From positions 982,501-1,046,500 of the forward strand of contig CAWZYM010000114.1 in the NCBI GenBank assembly GCA_963966185.1: 64,000 nt of DNA, read 5' to 3'. The position numbers were made by a program, and so were the translations under genes. Below the pieces are notes generated by a model, which was not told where the DNA came from, made no database searches, and worked only from the letters and a program-made list of their open reading frames with translations. Source of the stretch: Rhabditoides inermis (Eukaryota > Nematoda > Chromadorea > Rhabditida > Rhabditidae). Shown piece by piece: positions 24,301-37,553 of this stretch; the stretch's first letter is position 1, and each line of letters begins with the position of its first letter.

Positions 24301-27300
24301 ATGAATCTTCGAAACACTCGTCGCTACAAATTCGCCCGACGATTTTCTCTCTCTCGCTCCACCCTCCTCTTCACGAGATCGACTCGGACCAAGGTCTGGT
24401 CGAACTCGTCCGCCCATCGAATGAAGTATGGGCGTCGACTAAAAACGGCATAAGAAACTAATCTGAAAGTATGAATCTTCGAAACACTCGTCGCTACAAA
24501 TTCGCCGACGATTTTCTCTCTCTCGCTCCACTCTTCTCTCCGCGAGATCGACTCGGACCTCGGTGTGGTCGAACTCGTCCGCCCATCAAATGAACTATGG
24601 GCGTCGACTAAAAATGGCATCAGAAACTGATCTGAAAGTATGAATCTTCGAAACACTCGTCGCTAGAAATTCGCCCGACGATTTTTTGTCTCTCGCTCCA
24701 CTCTCCTCTCCGCGAGATAGACTCGGACATCGGTCTGGTCGAACTCGTCCGCCCATCAAATGAAGTATGGGCGTCGACTAAAAACGGCATAAGAAACTAA
24801 TCTGAAAGTATGAATCTTCGAAACACTCGTCGCTACAAATTCGCCCGACGATTTTCTCTCTCTCGCTCCACCCTCCTCTTCACGAGATCGACTCGGACCA
24901 AGGTCTGGTCGAACTCGTCCGCCCATCGAATGAAGTATGGGCGTCGACTAAAAACGGCATAAGAAACTGATCTGAAAGTATGAATCTTCGAAACACTCGT
25001 CGCTACAAATTCGCCCGACGATTTTCTCTCTCTCGCTCCACCCTCCTCTTCACGAGATCGACTCGGACCAAGGTCTGGTCGAACTCGTCCGCCCATCGAA
25101 TGAAGTATGGGCGTCGACTAAAAACGGCATAAGAAACTAATCTGAAAGTATGAATCTTCGAAACACTCGTCGCTACAAATTCGCCGACGATTTTCTCTCT
25201 CTCGCTCCACTCTTCTCTCCGCGAGATCGACTCGGACCTCGGTGTGGTCGAACTCGTCCGCCCATCAAATGAACTATGGGCGTCGACTAAAAATGGCATC
25301 AGAAACTGATCTGAAAGTATGAATCTTCGAAACACTCGTCGCTACAAATTCGCCCGACGATTTTTTGTCTCTCGCTCCACTCTCCTCTCCGCGAGATAGA
25401 CTCGGACCTCGGTCTGGTCGAACTCGTCCGCCCATCAAATGAACTATGGGCGTCGACTAAAAATGGCATGAGAAACTGATCTGACAGTATGAATCTTCGA
25501 AACACTCGTCGCTACAAATTCGCCCGACGATTTTTTGTCTCTCGCTCCACTCTCCTCTCCGCGAGATAGACTCGGACATCGGTCTGGTCGAACTCGTCCG
25601 CCCATCAAATGAACTATGGGCGTCGACTGAAAACGGCATAAGAAACTAATCTGGAAGTATGAATCTTCGAAACACTCGTCGCTTTAAATTCGCCCGACGA
25701 TTTTTTGTCTCTCGCTCCACTCTCCTCTCCGCGAGATAGACTCGGACCTCGGTGTGGTCGAACTCGTCCGCCCATCAAATGAACTATGGGCGTCGACTAA
25801 AAATGGCATCAGAAACTGATTTGAAAGTATGAATCTTCGAAACACTCGTCGCTACAAATTCGCCCGACGATTTTTTGTCTCTCGCTCCATTCTCCTCTCC
25901 TCGAGATCGACTCGGACCTCGGTCTGGTCGAACTCGTCCGCCCATGAAATGAACTATGGGCGTCGACTAAAAACGGCATGAGAAACTGATCTGAAAGTAT
26001 GAATCTTCGAAACACTCGTCGCTACAAATTCGCCCGACGATTTTTTGTCTCTCGCTCCACTCTCCTCTCCGCGAGATAGACTCGGACCTCGGTCTGGTCG
26101 AACTCGTCCGCCCATCAAATGAACTACGGGCGTCGACTAAAAACGGCATAAAAAACTGATCTGAAAGTATGAATCTTCGAAACACTCGTCGCTACAAATT
26201 CGCCCGACGATTTTTTGTCTCTCGCTCCACTCTCCTCTCCGCGAGATAGACTCGGACCTCGGTCTGGTCGAACTCGTCCGCCCATCAAATGAACTATGGG
26301 CGTCGACTGAAAACGGCATAAGAAACTGATCTGAAAGTATGAATCTTCGAAACACTCGTCGCTACAAATTCGCCCGACGATTTTCTCTCTCTCGCTCCAC
26401 TCTCCTCTTCACGAGATCGACTCGGACCAAGGTCTGGTCGAACTCGTCCGCCCATCGAATGAAGTATGGGCGTCGACTAAAAACGGCATAAGAAACTGAT
26501 CTGAAAGTATGAATCTTCGAAACACTCGTCGCTACAAATTCGCCCGACGATTTTCTCTCTCTCGCTCCACTCTCCTCTTCACGAGATCGACTCGGACCAA
26601 GGTCTGGTCGAACTCGTCCGCCCATCGAATGAAGTATGGGCGTCGACTAAAAACGGCATAAGAAACTGATCTGAAAGTATGAATCTTCGAAACACTCGTC
26701 GCTACAAATTCGCCCGACGATTTTCTCTCTCTCGCTCCACTCTCCTCTTCACGAGATCGACTCGGACCAAGGTCTGGTCGAACTCGTCCGCCCATCGAAT
26801 GAAGTATGGGCGTCGACTAAAAACGGCATAAGAAACTGATCTGAAAATATGAATCTTCGAAACACTCGTCGCTACAAATTCGCCCGACGATTTTCTCTCT
26901 CTCGCTCCACTCTTCTCTCCGCGAGATCGACTCGGACCAAAGTCTGGTCGAACTCGTCCGCCCATCGAATGAAGTATGGGCGTCGACTAAAAACGGCATA
27001 AGAAACTAATCTGAAAGTATGAATCTTCGAAACACTCGTCGCTACAAATTCGCCCGACGATTTTCTCTCTCTCGCTCCACCCTCCTCTTCACGAGATCGA
27101 CTCGGACCAAGGTCTGGTCGAACTCGTCCGCCCATCGAATGAAGTATGGGCGTCGACTAAAAACGGCATAAGAAACTAATCTGAAAGTATGAATCTTCGA
27201 AACACTCGTCGCTTTAAATTCGCCCGACGATTTTTTGTCTCTCGCTCCACTCTCCTCTCCGCGAGATAGACTCGGACCTCGGTGTGGTCGAACTCGTCCG

Positions 27301-30300
27301 CCCATCAAATGAACTATGGGCGTCGACTAAAAATGGCATCAGAAACTGATTTGAAAGTATGAATCTTCGAAACACTCGTCGCTACAAATTCGCCCGACGA
27401 TTTTTTGTCTCTCGCTCCATTCTCCTCTCCTCGAGATCGACTCGGACCTCGGTCTGGTCGAACTCGTCCGCCCATGAAATGAACTATGGGCGTCGACTAA
27501 AAACGGCATGAGAAACTGATCTGAAAGTATGAACCTTCGAAACTCGTCGCTACAAATTCGCCCGACGATTTTTTGTCTCTCGCTCCACTCTCCTCTCCGC
27601 GAGATAGACTCGGACCTCGGTCTGGTCGAACTCGTCCGCCCATCAAATGAACTACGGGCGTCGACTAAAAACGGCATAAAAAACTGATCTGAAAGTATGA
27701 ATCTTCGAAACACTCGTCGCTACAAATTCGCCCGACGATTTTTTGTCTCTCGCTCCACTCTCCTCTCCGCGAGATAGACTCGGACCTCGGTCTGGTCGAA
27801 CTCGTCCGCCCATCAAATGAACTATGGGCGTCGACTGAAAACGGCATAAGAAACTGATCTGAAAGTATGAATCTTCGAAACACTCGTCGCTACAAATTCG
27901 CCCGACGATTTTCTCTCTCTCGCTCCACTCTCCTCTTCACGAGATCGACTCGGACCAAGGTCTGGTCGAACTCGTCCGCCCATCGAATGAAGTATGGGCG
28001 TCGACTAAAAACGGCATAAGAAACTAATCTGAAAGTATGAATCTTCGAAACACTCGTCGCTTTAAATTCGCCCGACGATTTTTTGTCTCTCGCTCCACTC
28101 TCCTCTCCGCGAGATAGACTCGGACCTCGGTGTGGTCGAACTCGTCCGCCCATCAAATGAACTATGGGCGTCGACTAAAAATGGCATCAGAAACTGATTT
28201 GAAAGTATGAATCTTCGAAACACTCGTCGCTACAAATTCGCCCGACGATTTTTTGTCTCTCGCTCCATTCTCCTCTCCTCGAGATCGACTCGGACCTCGG
28301 TCTGGTCGAACTCGTCCGCCCATGAAATGAACTATGGGCGTCGACTAAAAACGGCATGAGAAACTGATCTGAAAGTATGAACCTTCGAAACTCGTCGCTA
28401 CAAATTCGCCCGACGATTTTTTGTCTCTCGCTCCACTCTCCTCTCCGCGAGATAGACTCGGACCTCGGTCTGGTCGAACTCGTCCGCCCATCAAATGAAC
28501 TACGGGCGTCGACTAAAAACGGCATAAAAAACTGATCTGAAAGTATGAATCTTCGAAACACTCGTCGCTACAAATTCGCCCGACGATTTTTTGTCTCTCG
28601 CTCCACTCTCCTCTCCGCGAGATAGACTCGGACCTCGGTCTGGTCGAACTCGTCCGCCCATCAAATGAACTATGGGCGTCGACTGAAAACGGCATAAGAA
28701 ACTGATCTGAAAGTATGAATCTTCGAAACACTCGTCGCTACAAATTCGCCCGACGATTTTCTCTCTCTCGCTCCACTCTCCTCTTCACGAGATCGACTCG
28801 GACCAAGGTCTGGTCGAACTCGTCCGCCCATCGAATGAAGTATGGGCGTCGACTAAAAACGGCATAAGAAACTGATCTGAAAGTATGAATCTTCGAAACA
28901 CTCGTCGCTACAAATTCGCCCGACGATTTTCTCTCTCTCGCTCCACTCTCCTCTTCACGAGATCGACTCGGACCAAGGTCTGGTCGAACTCGTCCGCCCA
29001 TCGAATGAAGTATGGGCGTCGACTAAAAACGGCATAAGAAACTGATCTGAAAGTATGAATCTTCGAAACACTCGTCGCTACAAATTCGCCCGACGATTTT
29101 CTCTCTCTCGCTCCACTCTCCTCTTCACGAGATCGACTCGGACCAAGGTCTGGTCGAACTCGTCCGCCCATCGAATGAAGTATGGGCGTCGACTAAAAAC
29201 GGCATAAGAAACTGATCTGAAAGTATGAATCTTCGAAACACTCGTCGCTACAAATTCGCCCGACGATTTTCTCTCTCTCGCTCCACTCTTCTCTCCGCGA
29301 GATCGACTCGGACCAAAGTCTGGTCGAACTCGTCCGCCCATCGAATGAAGTATGGGCGTCGACTAAAAACGGCATAAGAAACTAATCTGAAAGTATGAAT
29401 CTTCGAAACACTCGTCGCTACAAATTCGCCCGACGATTTTCTCTCTCTCGCTCCACCCTCCTCTTCACGAGATCGACTCGGACCAAGGTCTGGTCGAACT
29501 CGTCCGCCCATCGAATGAAGTATGGGCGTCGACTAAAAACGGCATAAGAAACTAATCTGAAAGTATGAATCTTCGAAACACTCGTCGCTACAAATTCGCC
29601 GACGATTTTCTCTCTCTCGCTCCACTCTTCTCTCCGCGAGATCGACTCGGACCTCGGTGTGGTCGAACTCGTCCGCCCATCAAATGAACTATGGGCGTCG
29701 ACTAAAAATGGCATCAGAAACTGATCTGAAAGTATGAATCTTCGAAACACTCGTCGCTACAAATTCGCCCGACGATTTTCTCTCTCTCGCTCCACTCTTC
29801 TCTCCGCGAGATCGACTCGGACCAAAGTCTGGTCGAACTCGTCCGCCCATCGAATGAAGTATGGGCGTCGACTAAAAACGGCATAAGAAACTAATCTGAA
29901 AGTATGAATCTTCGAAACACTCGTCGCTACAAATTCGCCCGACGATTTTCTCTCTCTCGCTCCACTCTCCTCTCCGCGAGATCGACTCGGACCAAGGTCT
30001 GGTCGAACTCGTCCGCCCATCGAATGAAGTATGGGCGTCGACTAAAAACGGCATAAGAAACTAATCTGAAAGTATGAATCTTCGAAACACTCGTCGCTAC
30101 AAATTCGCCCGACGATTTTCTCTCTCTCGCTCCACTCTCCTCTCCGCGAGATAGACTCGGACCTCGGTGTGGTCGAACTCGTCCGCCCATCGAATGAAGT
30201 ATGGGCGTCGACTAAAAACGGCATAAGAAACTAATCTGAAAGTATGAATCTTCGAAACACTCGTCGCTACAAATTCGCCCGACGATTTTTTGTCTCTCGC

Positions 30301-30960
30301 TCCACTCTCCTCTCCGCGAGATAGACTCGGACATCGGTCTGGTCGAACTCGTCCGCCCATCAAATGAACTATGGGCGTCGACTGAAAACGGCATAAGAAA
30401 CTAATCTGAAAGTATGAATCTTCGAAACACTCGTCGCTACAAATTCGCCCGACTATTTTCTCTCTCTCGCTCCACTCTTCTCTCCGCGAGATCGACTCGG
30501 ACCTCGGTGTGGTCGAACTCGTCCGCCCATCAAATGAACTATGGGCGTCGACTAAAAATGGCATCAGAAACTGATCTGAAAGTATGAATCTTCGAAACAC
30601 TCGTCGCTACAAATTCGCCCGACGATTTTTTGTCTCTCGCTCCACTCTCCTCTCCGCGAGATAGACTCGGACCTCGGTCTGGTCGAACTCGTCCGCCCAT
30701 CAAATGAACTACGGGCGTCGACTAAAAACGGCATAAAAAACTGATCTGAAAGTATGAATCTTCGAAACACTCGTCGCTACAAATTCGCCCGACGATTTTT
30801 TGTCTCTCGCTCCACTCTCCTCTCCGCGAGATAGACTCGGACCTCGGTCTGGTCGAACTCGTCCGCCCATCAAATGAACTATGGGCGTCGACTGAAAACG
30901 GCATAAGAAACTGATCTGAAAGTATGAATCTTCGAAACACTCGTCGCTACAAATTCGCCC
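21381..30960. repeat. 9,514-bp tandem duplication, copy 2
   Basis: This is the right-hand copy of 11,867-21,380. It opens with a joint: upstream of 21,381 is a GACTGAAA monomer, while from 21,447 the sequence follows the CCCACG monomer of 11,899. Positions 21,381-21,446 fit either parent, so crossover lay in that 66-bp stretch. Matching to the first copy ends at 30,960; at 30,961 there is G where 21,447 has A. The copy contains a truncated fourth 12-monomer HOR (to 22,941), three P monomers in its left part and another at 29,568. Confidence 0.93.
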
Positions 30961-31155
30961 GACGATTTTCTCTCTCTCGCTCCACTCTCCTCTTCACGAG
31001 ATCGACTCGGACCAAGGTCTGGTCGAACTCGTCCGCCCATCGAATGAAGTATGGGCGTCGACTAAAAACGGCATAAGAAACTGATCTGAAAGTATGAATC
31101 TTCGAAACACTCGTCGCTACAAATTCGCCCGACGATTTTCTCTCTCTCGCTCCAC
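29457..31155. repeat. 1,699-bp duplication, copy 1
   Basis: Ten monomers including one P monomer (29,568), a CTC/ACCAAA monomer, a CTC/ATCG/ACCAAG monomer, a GTGTGG/GAATGAAGT monomer (30,077 region), an ACATCG/GACTGAA monomer and a GACTATTTT monomer (about 30,451). The left limit is a C/T difference at 29,456 versus 31,155. The copy straddles the end of the 9.5-kb duplication, so it was made after or together with it. Confidence 0.85.
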
Positions 31156-32370
31156 TCTCCTCTTCACGAGATCGACTCGGACCAAGGTCTGGTCGAACTC
31201 GTCCGCCCATCGAATGAAGTATGGGCGTCGACTAAAAACGGCATAAGAAACTAATCTGAAAGTATGAATCTTCGAAACACTCGTCGCTACAAATTCGCCG
31301 ACGATTTTCTCTCTCTCGCTCCACTCTTCTCTCCGCGAGATCGACTCGGACCTCGGTGTGGTCGAACTCGTCCGCCCATCAAATGAACTATGGGCGTCGA
31401 CTAAAAATGGCATCAGAAACTGATCTGAAAGTATGAATCTTCGAAACACTCGTCGCTACAAATTCGCCCGACGATTTTCTCTCTCTCGCTCCACTCTTCT
31501 CTCCGCGAGATCGACTCGGACCAAAGTCTGGTCGAACTCGTCCGCCCATCGAATGAAGTATGGGCGTCGACTAAAAACGGCATAAGAAACTAATCTGAAA
31601 GTATGAATCTTCGAAACACTCGTCGCTACAAATTCGCCCGACGATTTTCTCTCTCTCGCTCCACTCTCCTCTCCGCGAGATCGACTCGGACCAAGGTCTG
31701 GTCGAACTCGTCCGCCCATCGAATGAAGTATGGGCGTCGACTAAAAACGGCATAAGAAACTAATCTGAAAGTATGAATCTTCGAAACACTCGTCGCTACA
31801 AATTCGCCCGACGATTTTCTCTCTCTCGCTCCACTCTCCTCTCCGCGAGATAGACTCGGACCTCGGTGTGGTCGAACTCGTCCGCCCATCGAATGAAGTA
31901 TGGGCGTCGACTAAAAACGGCATAAGAAACTAATCTGAAAGTATGAATCTTCGAAACACTCGTCGCTACAAATTCGCCCGACGATTTTTTGTCTCTCGCT
32001 CCACTCTCCTCTCCGCGAGATAGACTCGGACATCGGTCTGGTCGAACTCGTCCGCCCATCAAATGAACTATGGGCGTCGACTGAAAACGGCATAAGAAAC
32101 TAATCTGAAAGTATGAATCTTCGAAACACTCGTCGCTACAAATTCGCCCGACTATTTTCTCTCTCTCGCTCCACTCTTCTCTCCGCGAGATCGACTCGGA
32201 CCTCGGTGTGGTCGAACTCGTCCGCCCATCAAATGAACTATGGGCGTCGACTAAAAATGGCATCAGAAACTGATCTGAAAGTATGAATCTTCGAAACACT
32301 CGTCGCTACAAATTCGCCCGACGATTTTTTGTCTCTCGCTCCACTCTCCTCTCCGCGAGATAGACTCGGA
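31156..32370. repeat. 1,699-bp duplication, copy 2 (incomplete)
   Basis: Follows copy 1 with the same order up to 32,370. At 32,371 there is A (ACATCG) where copy 1 has C at 30,672. An extra ACATCG/GACTGAA/TGGAAG monomer (32,286-32,455) is present before the AACTACGGG monomer resumes. This extra monomer is retained in all later units to the right. Confidence 0.85.
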
Positions 32371-33135
32371 CATCGGTCTGGTCGAACTCGTCCGCCCATC
32401 AAATGAACTATGGGCGTCGACTGAAAACGGCATAAGAAACTAATCTGGAAGTATGAATCTTCGAAACACTCGTCGCTACAAATTCGCCCGACGATTTTTT
32501 GTCTCTCGCTCCACTCTCCTCTCCGCGAGATAGACTCGGACCTCGGTCTGGTCGAACTCGTCCGCCCATCAAATGAACTACGGGCGTCGACTAAAAACGG
32601 CATAAAAAACTGATCTGAAAGTATGAATCTTCGAAACACTCGTCGCTACAAATTCGCCCGACGATTTTTTGTCTCTCGCTCCACTCTCCTCTCCGCGAGA
32701 TAGACTCGGACCTCGGTCTGGTCGAACTCGTCCGCCCATCAAATGAACTATGGGCGTCGACTGAAAACGGCATAAGAAACTGATCTGAAAATATGAATCT
32801 TCGAAACACTCGTCGCTACAAATTCGCCCGACGATTTTCTCTCTCTCGCTCCACTCTCCTCTTCACGAGATCGACTCGGACCAAGGTCTGGTCGAACTCG
32901 TCCGCCCATCGAATGAAGTATGGGCGTCGAATAAAAACGGCATAAGAAACTGATCTGAAAGTATGAATCTTCGAAACACTCGTCGCTACAAATTCGCCCG
33001 ACGATTTTCTCTCTCTCGCTCCACTCTTCTCTCCGCGAGATCGACTCGGACCAAAGTCTGGTCGAACTCGTCCGCCCATCGAATGAAGTATGGGCGTCGA
33101 CTAAAAACGGCATAAGAAACTAATCTGAAAGTATG
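31267..33135. repeat. P-led HOR unit, 11 monomers
   Basis: Order: P; CTC/ACCAAA; CTC/ACCAAG; GTGTGG with GAATGAAGT; ACATCG with GACTGAA; GACTATTTT; ACATCG with TGGAAG; AACTACGGG with CATAAAAAA; GACTGAAA with AAAATATG; CTC/CTTCA/ACCAAG; CTC/ACCAAA. Length 1,869 bp. A single-base change at 32,931 (GTCGAATAAA) removes the GTCGAC site in this copy. Confidence 0.87.
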
Positions 33136-35514
33136 AATCTTCGAAACACTCGTCGCTACAAATTCGCCGACGATTTTCTCTCTCTCGCTCCACTCTTCTC
33201 TCCGCGAGATCGACTCGGACCTCGGTGTGGTCGAACTCGTCCGCCCATCAAATGAACTATGGGCGTCGACTAAAAATGGCATCAGAAACTGATCTGAAAG
33301 TATGAATCTTCGAAACACTCGTCGCTACAAATTCGCCCGACGATTTTCTCTCTCTCGCTCCACTCTTCTCTCCGCGAGATCGACTCGGACCAAAGTCTGG
33401 TCGAACTCGTCCGCCCATCGAATGAAGTATGGGCGTCGACTAAAAACGGCATAAGAAACTAATCTGAAAGTATGAATCTTCGAAACACTCGTCGCTACAA
33501 ATTCGCCCGACGATTTTCTCTCTCTCGCTCCACTCTCCTCTCCGCGAGATCGACTCGGACCAAGGTCTGGTCGAACTCGTCCGCCCATCGAATGAAGTAT
33601 GGGCGTCGACTAAAAACGGCATAAGAAACTAATCTGAAAGTATGAATCTTCGAAACACTCGTCGCTACAAATTCGCCCGACGATTTTCTCTCTCTCGCTC
33701 CACTCTTCTCTCCGCGAGATCGACTCGGACCAAAGTCTGGTCGAACTCGTCCGCCCATCGAATGAAGTATGGGCGTCGACTAAAAACGGCATAAGAAACT
33801 AATCTGAAAGTATGAATCTTCGAAACACTCGTCGCTACAAATTCGCCCGACGATTTTCTCTCTCTCGCTCCACTCTCCTCTCCGCGAGATCGACTCGGAC
33901 CAAGGTCTGGTCGAACTCGTCCGCCCATCGAATGAAGTATGGGCGTCGACTAAAAACGGCATAAGAAACTAATCTGAAAGTATGAATCTTCGAAACACTC
34001 GTCGCTACAAATTCGCCCGACGATTTTCTCTCTCTCGCTCCACTCTCCTCTCCGCGAGATAGACTCGGACCTCGGTGTGGTCGAACTCGTCCGCCCATCG
34101 AATGAAGTATGGGCGTCGACTAAAAACGGCATAAGAAACTAATCTGAAAGTATGAATCTTCGAAACACTCGTCGCTACAAATTCGCCCGACGATTTTTTG
34201 TCTCTCGCTCCACTCTCCTCTCCGCGAGATAGACTCGGACATCGGTCTGGTCGAACTCGTCCGCCCATCAAATGAACTATGGGCGTCGACTGAAAACGGC
34301 ATAAGAAACTAATCTGAAAGTATGAATCTTCGAAACACTCGTCGCTACAAATTCGCCCGACTATTTTCTCTCTCTCGCTCCACTCTTCTCTCCGCGAGAT
34401 CGACTCGGACCTCGGTGTGGTCGAACTCGTCCGCCCATCAAATGAACTATGGGCGTCGACTAAAAATGGCATCAGAAACTGATCTGAAAGTATGAATCTT
34501 CGAAACACTCGTCGCTACAAATTCGCCCGACGATTTTTTGTCTCTCGCTCCACTCTCCTCTCCGCGAGATAGACTCGGACATCGGTCTGGTCGAACTCGT
34601 CCGCCCATCAAATGAACTATGGGCGTCGACTGAAAACGGCATAAGAAACTAATCTGGAAGTATGAATCTTCGAAACACTCGTCGCTACAAATTCGCCCGA
34701 CGATTTTTTGTCTCTCGCTCCACTCTCCTCTCCGCGAGATAGACTCGGACCTCGGTCTGGTCGAACTCGTCCGCCCATCAAATGAACTACGGGCGTCGAC
34801 TAAAAACGGCATAAAAAACTGATCTGAAAGTATGAATCTTCGAAACACTCGTCGCAACAAATTCGCCCGACGATTTTTTGTCTCTCGCTCCACTCTCCTC
34901 TCCGCGAGATAGACTCGGACCTCGGTCTGGTCGAACTCGTCCGCCCATCAAATGAACTATGGGCGTCGACTGAAAACGGCATAAGAAACTGATCTGAAAA
35001 TATGAATCTTCGAAACACTCGTCGCTACAAATTCGCCCGACGATTTTCTCTCTCTCGCTCCACTCTCCTCTTCACGAGATCGACTCGGACCAAGGTCTGG
35101 TCGAACTCGTCCGCCCATCGAATGAAGTATGGGCGTCGACTAAAAACGGCATAAGAAACTGATCTGAAAGTATGAATCTTCGAAACACTCGTCGCTACAA
35201 ATTCGCCCGACGATTTTCTCTCTCTCGCTCCACTCTTCTCTCCGCGAGATCGACTCGGACCAAAGTCTGGTCGAACTCGTCCGCCCATCGAATGAAGTAT
35301 GGGCGTCGACTAAAAACGGCATAAGAAACTAATCTGAAAGTATGAATCTTCGAAACACTCGTCGCTACAAATTCGCCCGACGATTTTCTCTCTCTCGCTC
35401 CACCCTCCTCTTCACGAGATCGACTCGGACCAAGGTCTGGTCGAACTCGTCCGCCCATCGAATGAAGTATGGGCGTCGACTAAAAACGGCATAAGAAACT
35501 AATCTGAAAGTATG
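33136..35514. repeat. P-led HOR unit, 14 monomers
   Basis: The same order as the preceding unit, but the ACCAAA-ACCAAG pair after P occurs twice (33,305-33,984) and a CACCCTC/ACCAAG monomer is kept at the end (35,345). A private change CGCAACAAATTC lies near 34,855. The doubled pair is a 340-bp internal expansion. Confidence 0.87.
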
Positions 35515-37553
35515 AATCTTCGAAACACTCGTCGCTACAAATTCGCCGACGATTTTCTCTCTCTCGCTCCACTCTTCTCTCCGCGAGATCGACTCGGACC
35601 TCGGTGTGGTCGAACTCGTCCGCCCATCAAATGAACTATGGGCGTCGACTAAAAATGGCATCAGAAACTGATCTAAAAGTATGAATCTTCGAAACACTCG
35701 TCGCTACAAATTCGCCCGACGATTTTCTCTCTCTCGTTCCACTCTTCTCTCCGCGAGATCGACTCGGACCAAAGTCTGGTCGAACTCGTCCGCCCATCGA
35801 ATGAAGTATGGGCGTCGACTAAAAACGGCATAAGAAACTTATCTGAAAGTATGAATCTTCGAAACACTCGTCGCTACAAATTCGCCCGACGATTTTCTCT
35901 CTCTCGCTCCACTCTCCTCTCCGCGAGATCGACTCGGACCAAGGTCTGGTCGAACTCGTCCGCCCATCGAATGAAGTATGGGCGTCGACTAAAAACGGCA
36001 TAAGAAACTAATCTGAAAGTATGAATCTTCGAAACACTCGTCGCTACAAATTCGCCCGACGATTTTCTCTCTCTCGCTCCACTCTCCTCTCCGCGAGATC
36101 GACTCGGACCAAGGTCTGGTCGAACTCGTCCGCCCATCGAATGAAGTATGGGCGTCGACTAAAAACGGCATAAGAAACTAATCTGAAAGTATGAATCTTC
36201 GAAACACTCGTCGCTACAAATTCGCCCGACGATTTTCTCTCTCTCGCTCCACTCTCCTCTCCGCGAGATAGACTCGGACCTCGGTGTGGTCGAACTCGTC
36301 CGCCCATCGAATGAAGTATGGGCGTCGACTAAAAACGGCATAAGAAACTAATCTGAAAGTATGAATCTTCGAAACACTCGTCGCTACAAATTCGCCCGAC
36401 GATTTTTTGTCTCTCGCTCCACTCTCCTCTCCGCGAGATAGACTCGGACATCGGTCTGGTCGAACTCGTCCGCCCATCAAATGAACTATGGGCGTCGACT
36501 GAAAACGGCATAAGAAACTAATCTGAAAGTATGAATCTTCGAAACACTCGTCGCTACAAATTCGCCCGACTATTTTCTCTCTCTCGCTCCACTCTTCTCT
36601 CCGCGAGATCGACTCGGACCTCGGTGTGGTCGAACTCGTCCGCCCATCAAATGAACTATGGGCGTCGACTAAAAATGGCATCAGAAACTGATCTGAAAGT
36701 ATGAATCTTCGAAACACTCGTCGCTACAAATTCGCCCGACGATTTTTTGTCTCTCGCTCCACTCTCCTCTCCGCGAGATAGACTCGTACATCGGTCTGGT
36801 CGAACTCGTCCGCCCATCAAATGAACTATGGGCGTCGACTGAAAACGGCATAAGAAACTAATCTGGAAGTATGAATCTTCGAAACACTCGTCGCTACAAA
36901 TTCGCCCGACGATTTTTTGTCTCTCGCTCCACTCTCCTCTCCGCGAGATAGACTCGGACCTCGGTCTGGTCGAACTCGTCCGCCCATCAAATGAACTACG
37001 GGCGTCGACTAAAAACGGCATAAAAAACTGATCTGAAAGTATGAATCTTCGAAACACTCGTCGCTACAAATTCGCCCGACGATTTTTTGTCTCTCGCTCC
37101 ACTCTCCTCTCCGCGAGATAGACTCGGACCTCGGTCTGGTCGAACTCGTCCGCCCATCAAATGAACTATGGGCGTCGACTGAAAACGGCATAAGAAACTG
37201 ATCTGAAAATATGAATCTTCGAAACACTCGTCGCTACAAATTCGCCCGACGATTTTCTCTCTCTCGCTCCACTCTCCTCTTCACGAGATCGACTCGGACC
37301 AAGGTCTGGTCGAACTCGTCCGCCCATCGAATGAAGTATGGGCGTCGACTAAAAACGGCATAAGAAACTGATCTGAAAGTATGAATCTTCGAAACACTCG
37401 TCGCTACAAATTCGCCCGACGATTTTCTCTCTCTCGCTCCACTCTTCTCTCCGCGAGATCGACTCGGACCAAAGTCTGGTCGAACTCGTCCGCCCATCGA
37501 ATGAAGTATGGGCGTCGACTAAAAACGGCATAAGAAACTAATCTGAAAGTATG
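35515..37553. repeat. P-led HOR unit, 12 monomers
   Basis: P, then an ACCAAA monomer with TCGTTCC and ACTTATC changes (35,684), two ACCAAG monomers, and the standard series to the ACCAAA monomer at 37,384. A private ACTCGTACATCG change lies near 36,787. GTGTGG/GAATGAAGT monomers in successive units start at 31,776, 33,985 and 36,194, a spacing of 2,209 bp each time. Confidence 0.87.
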
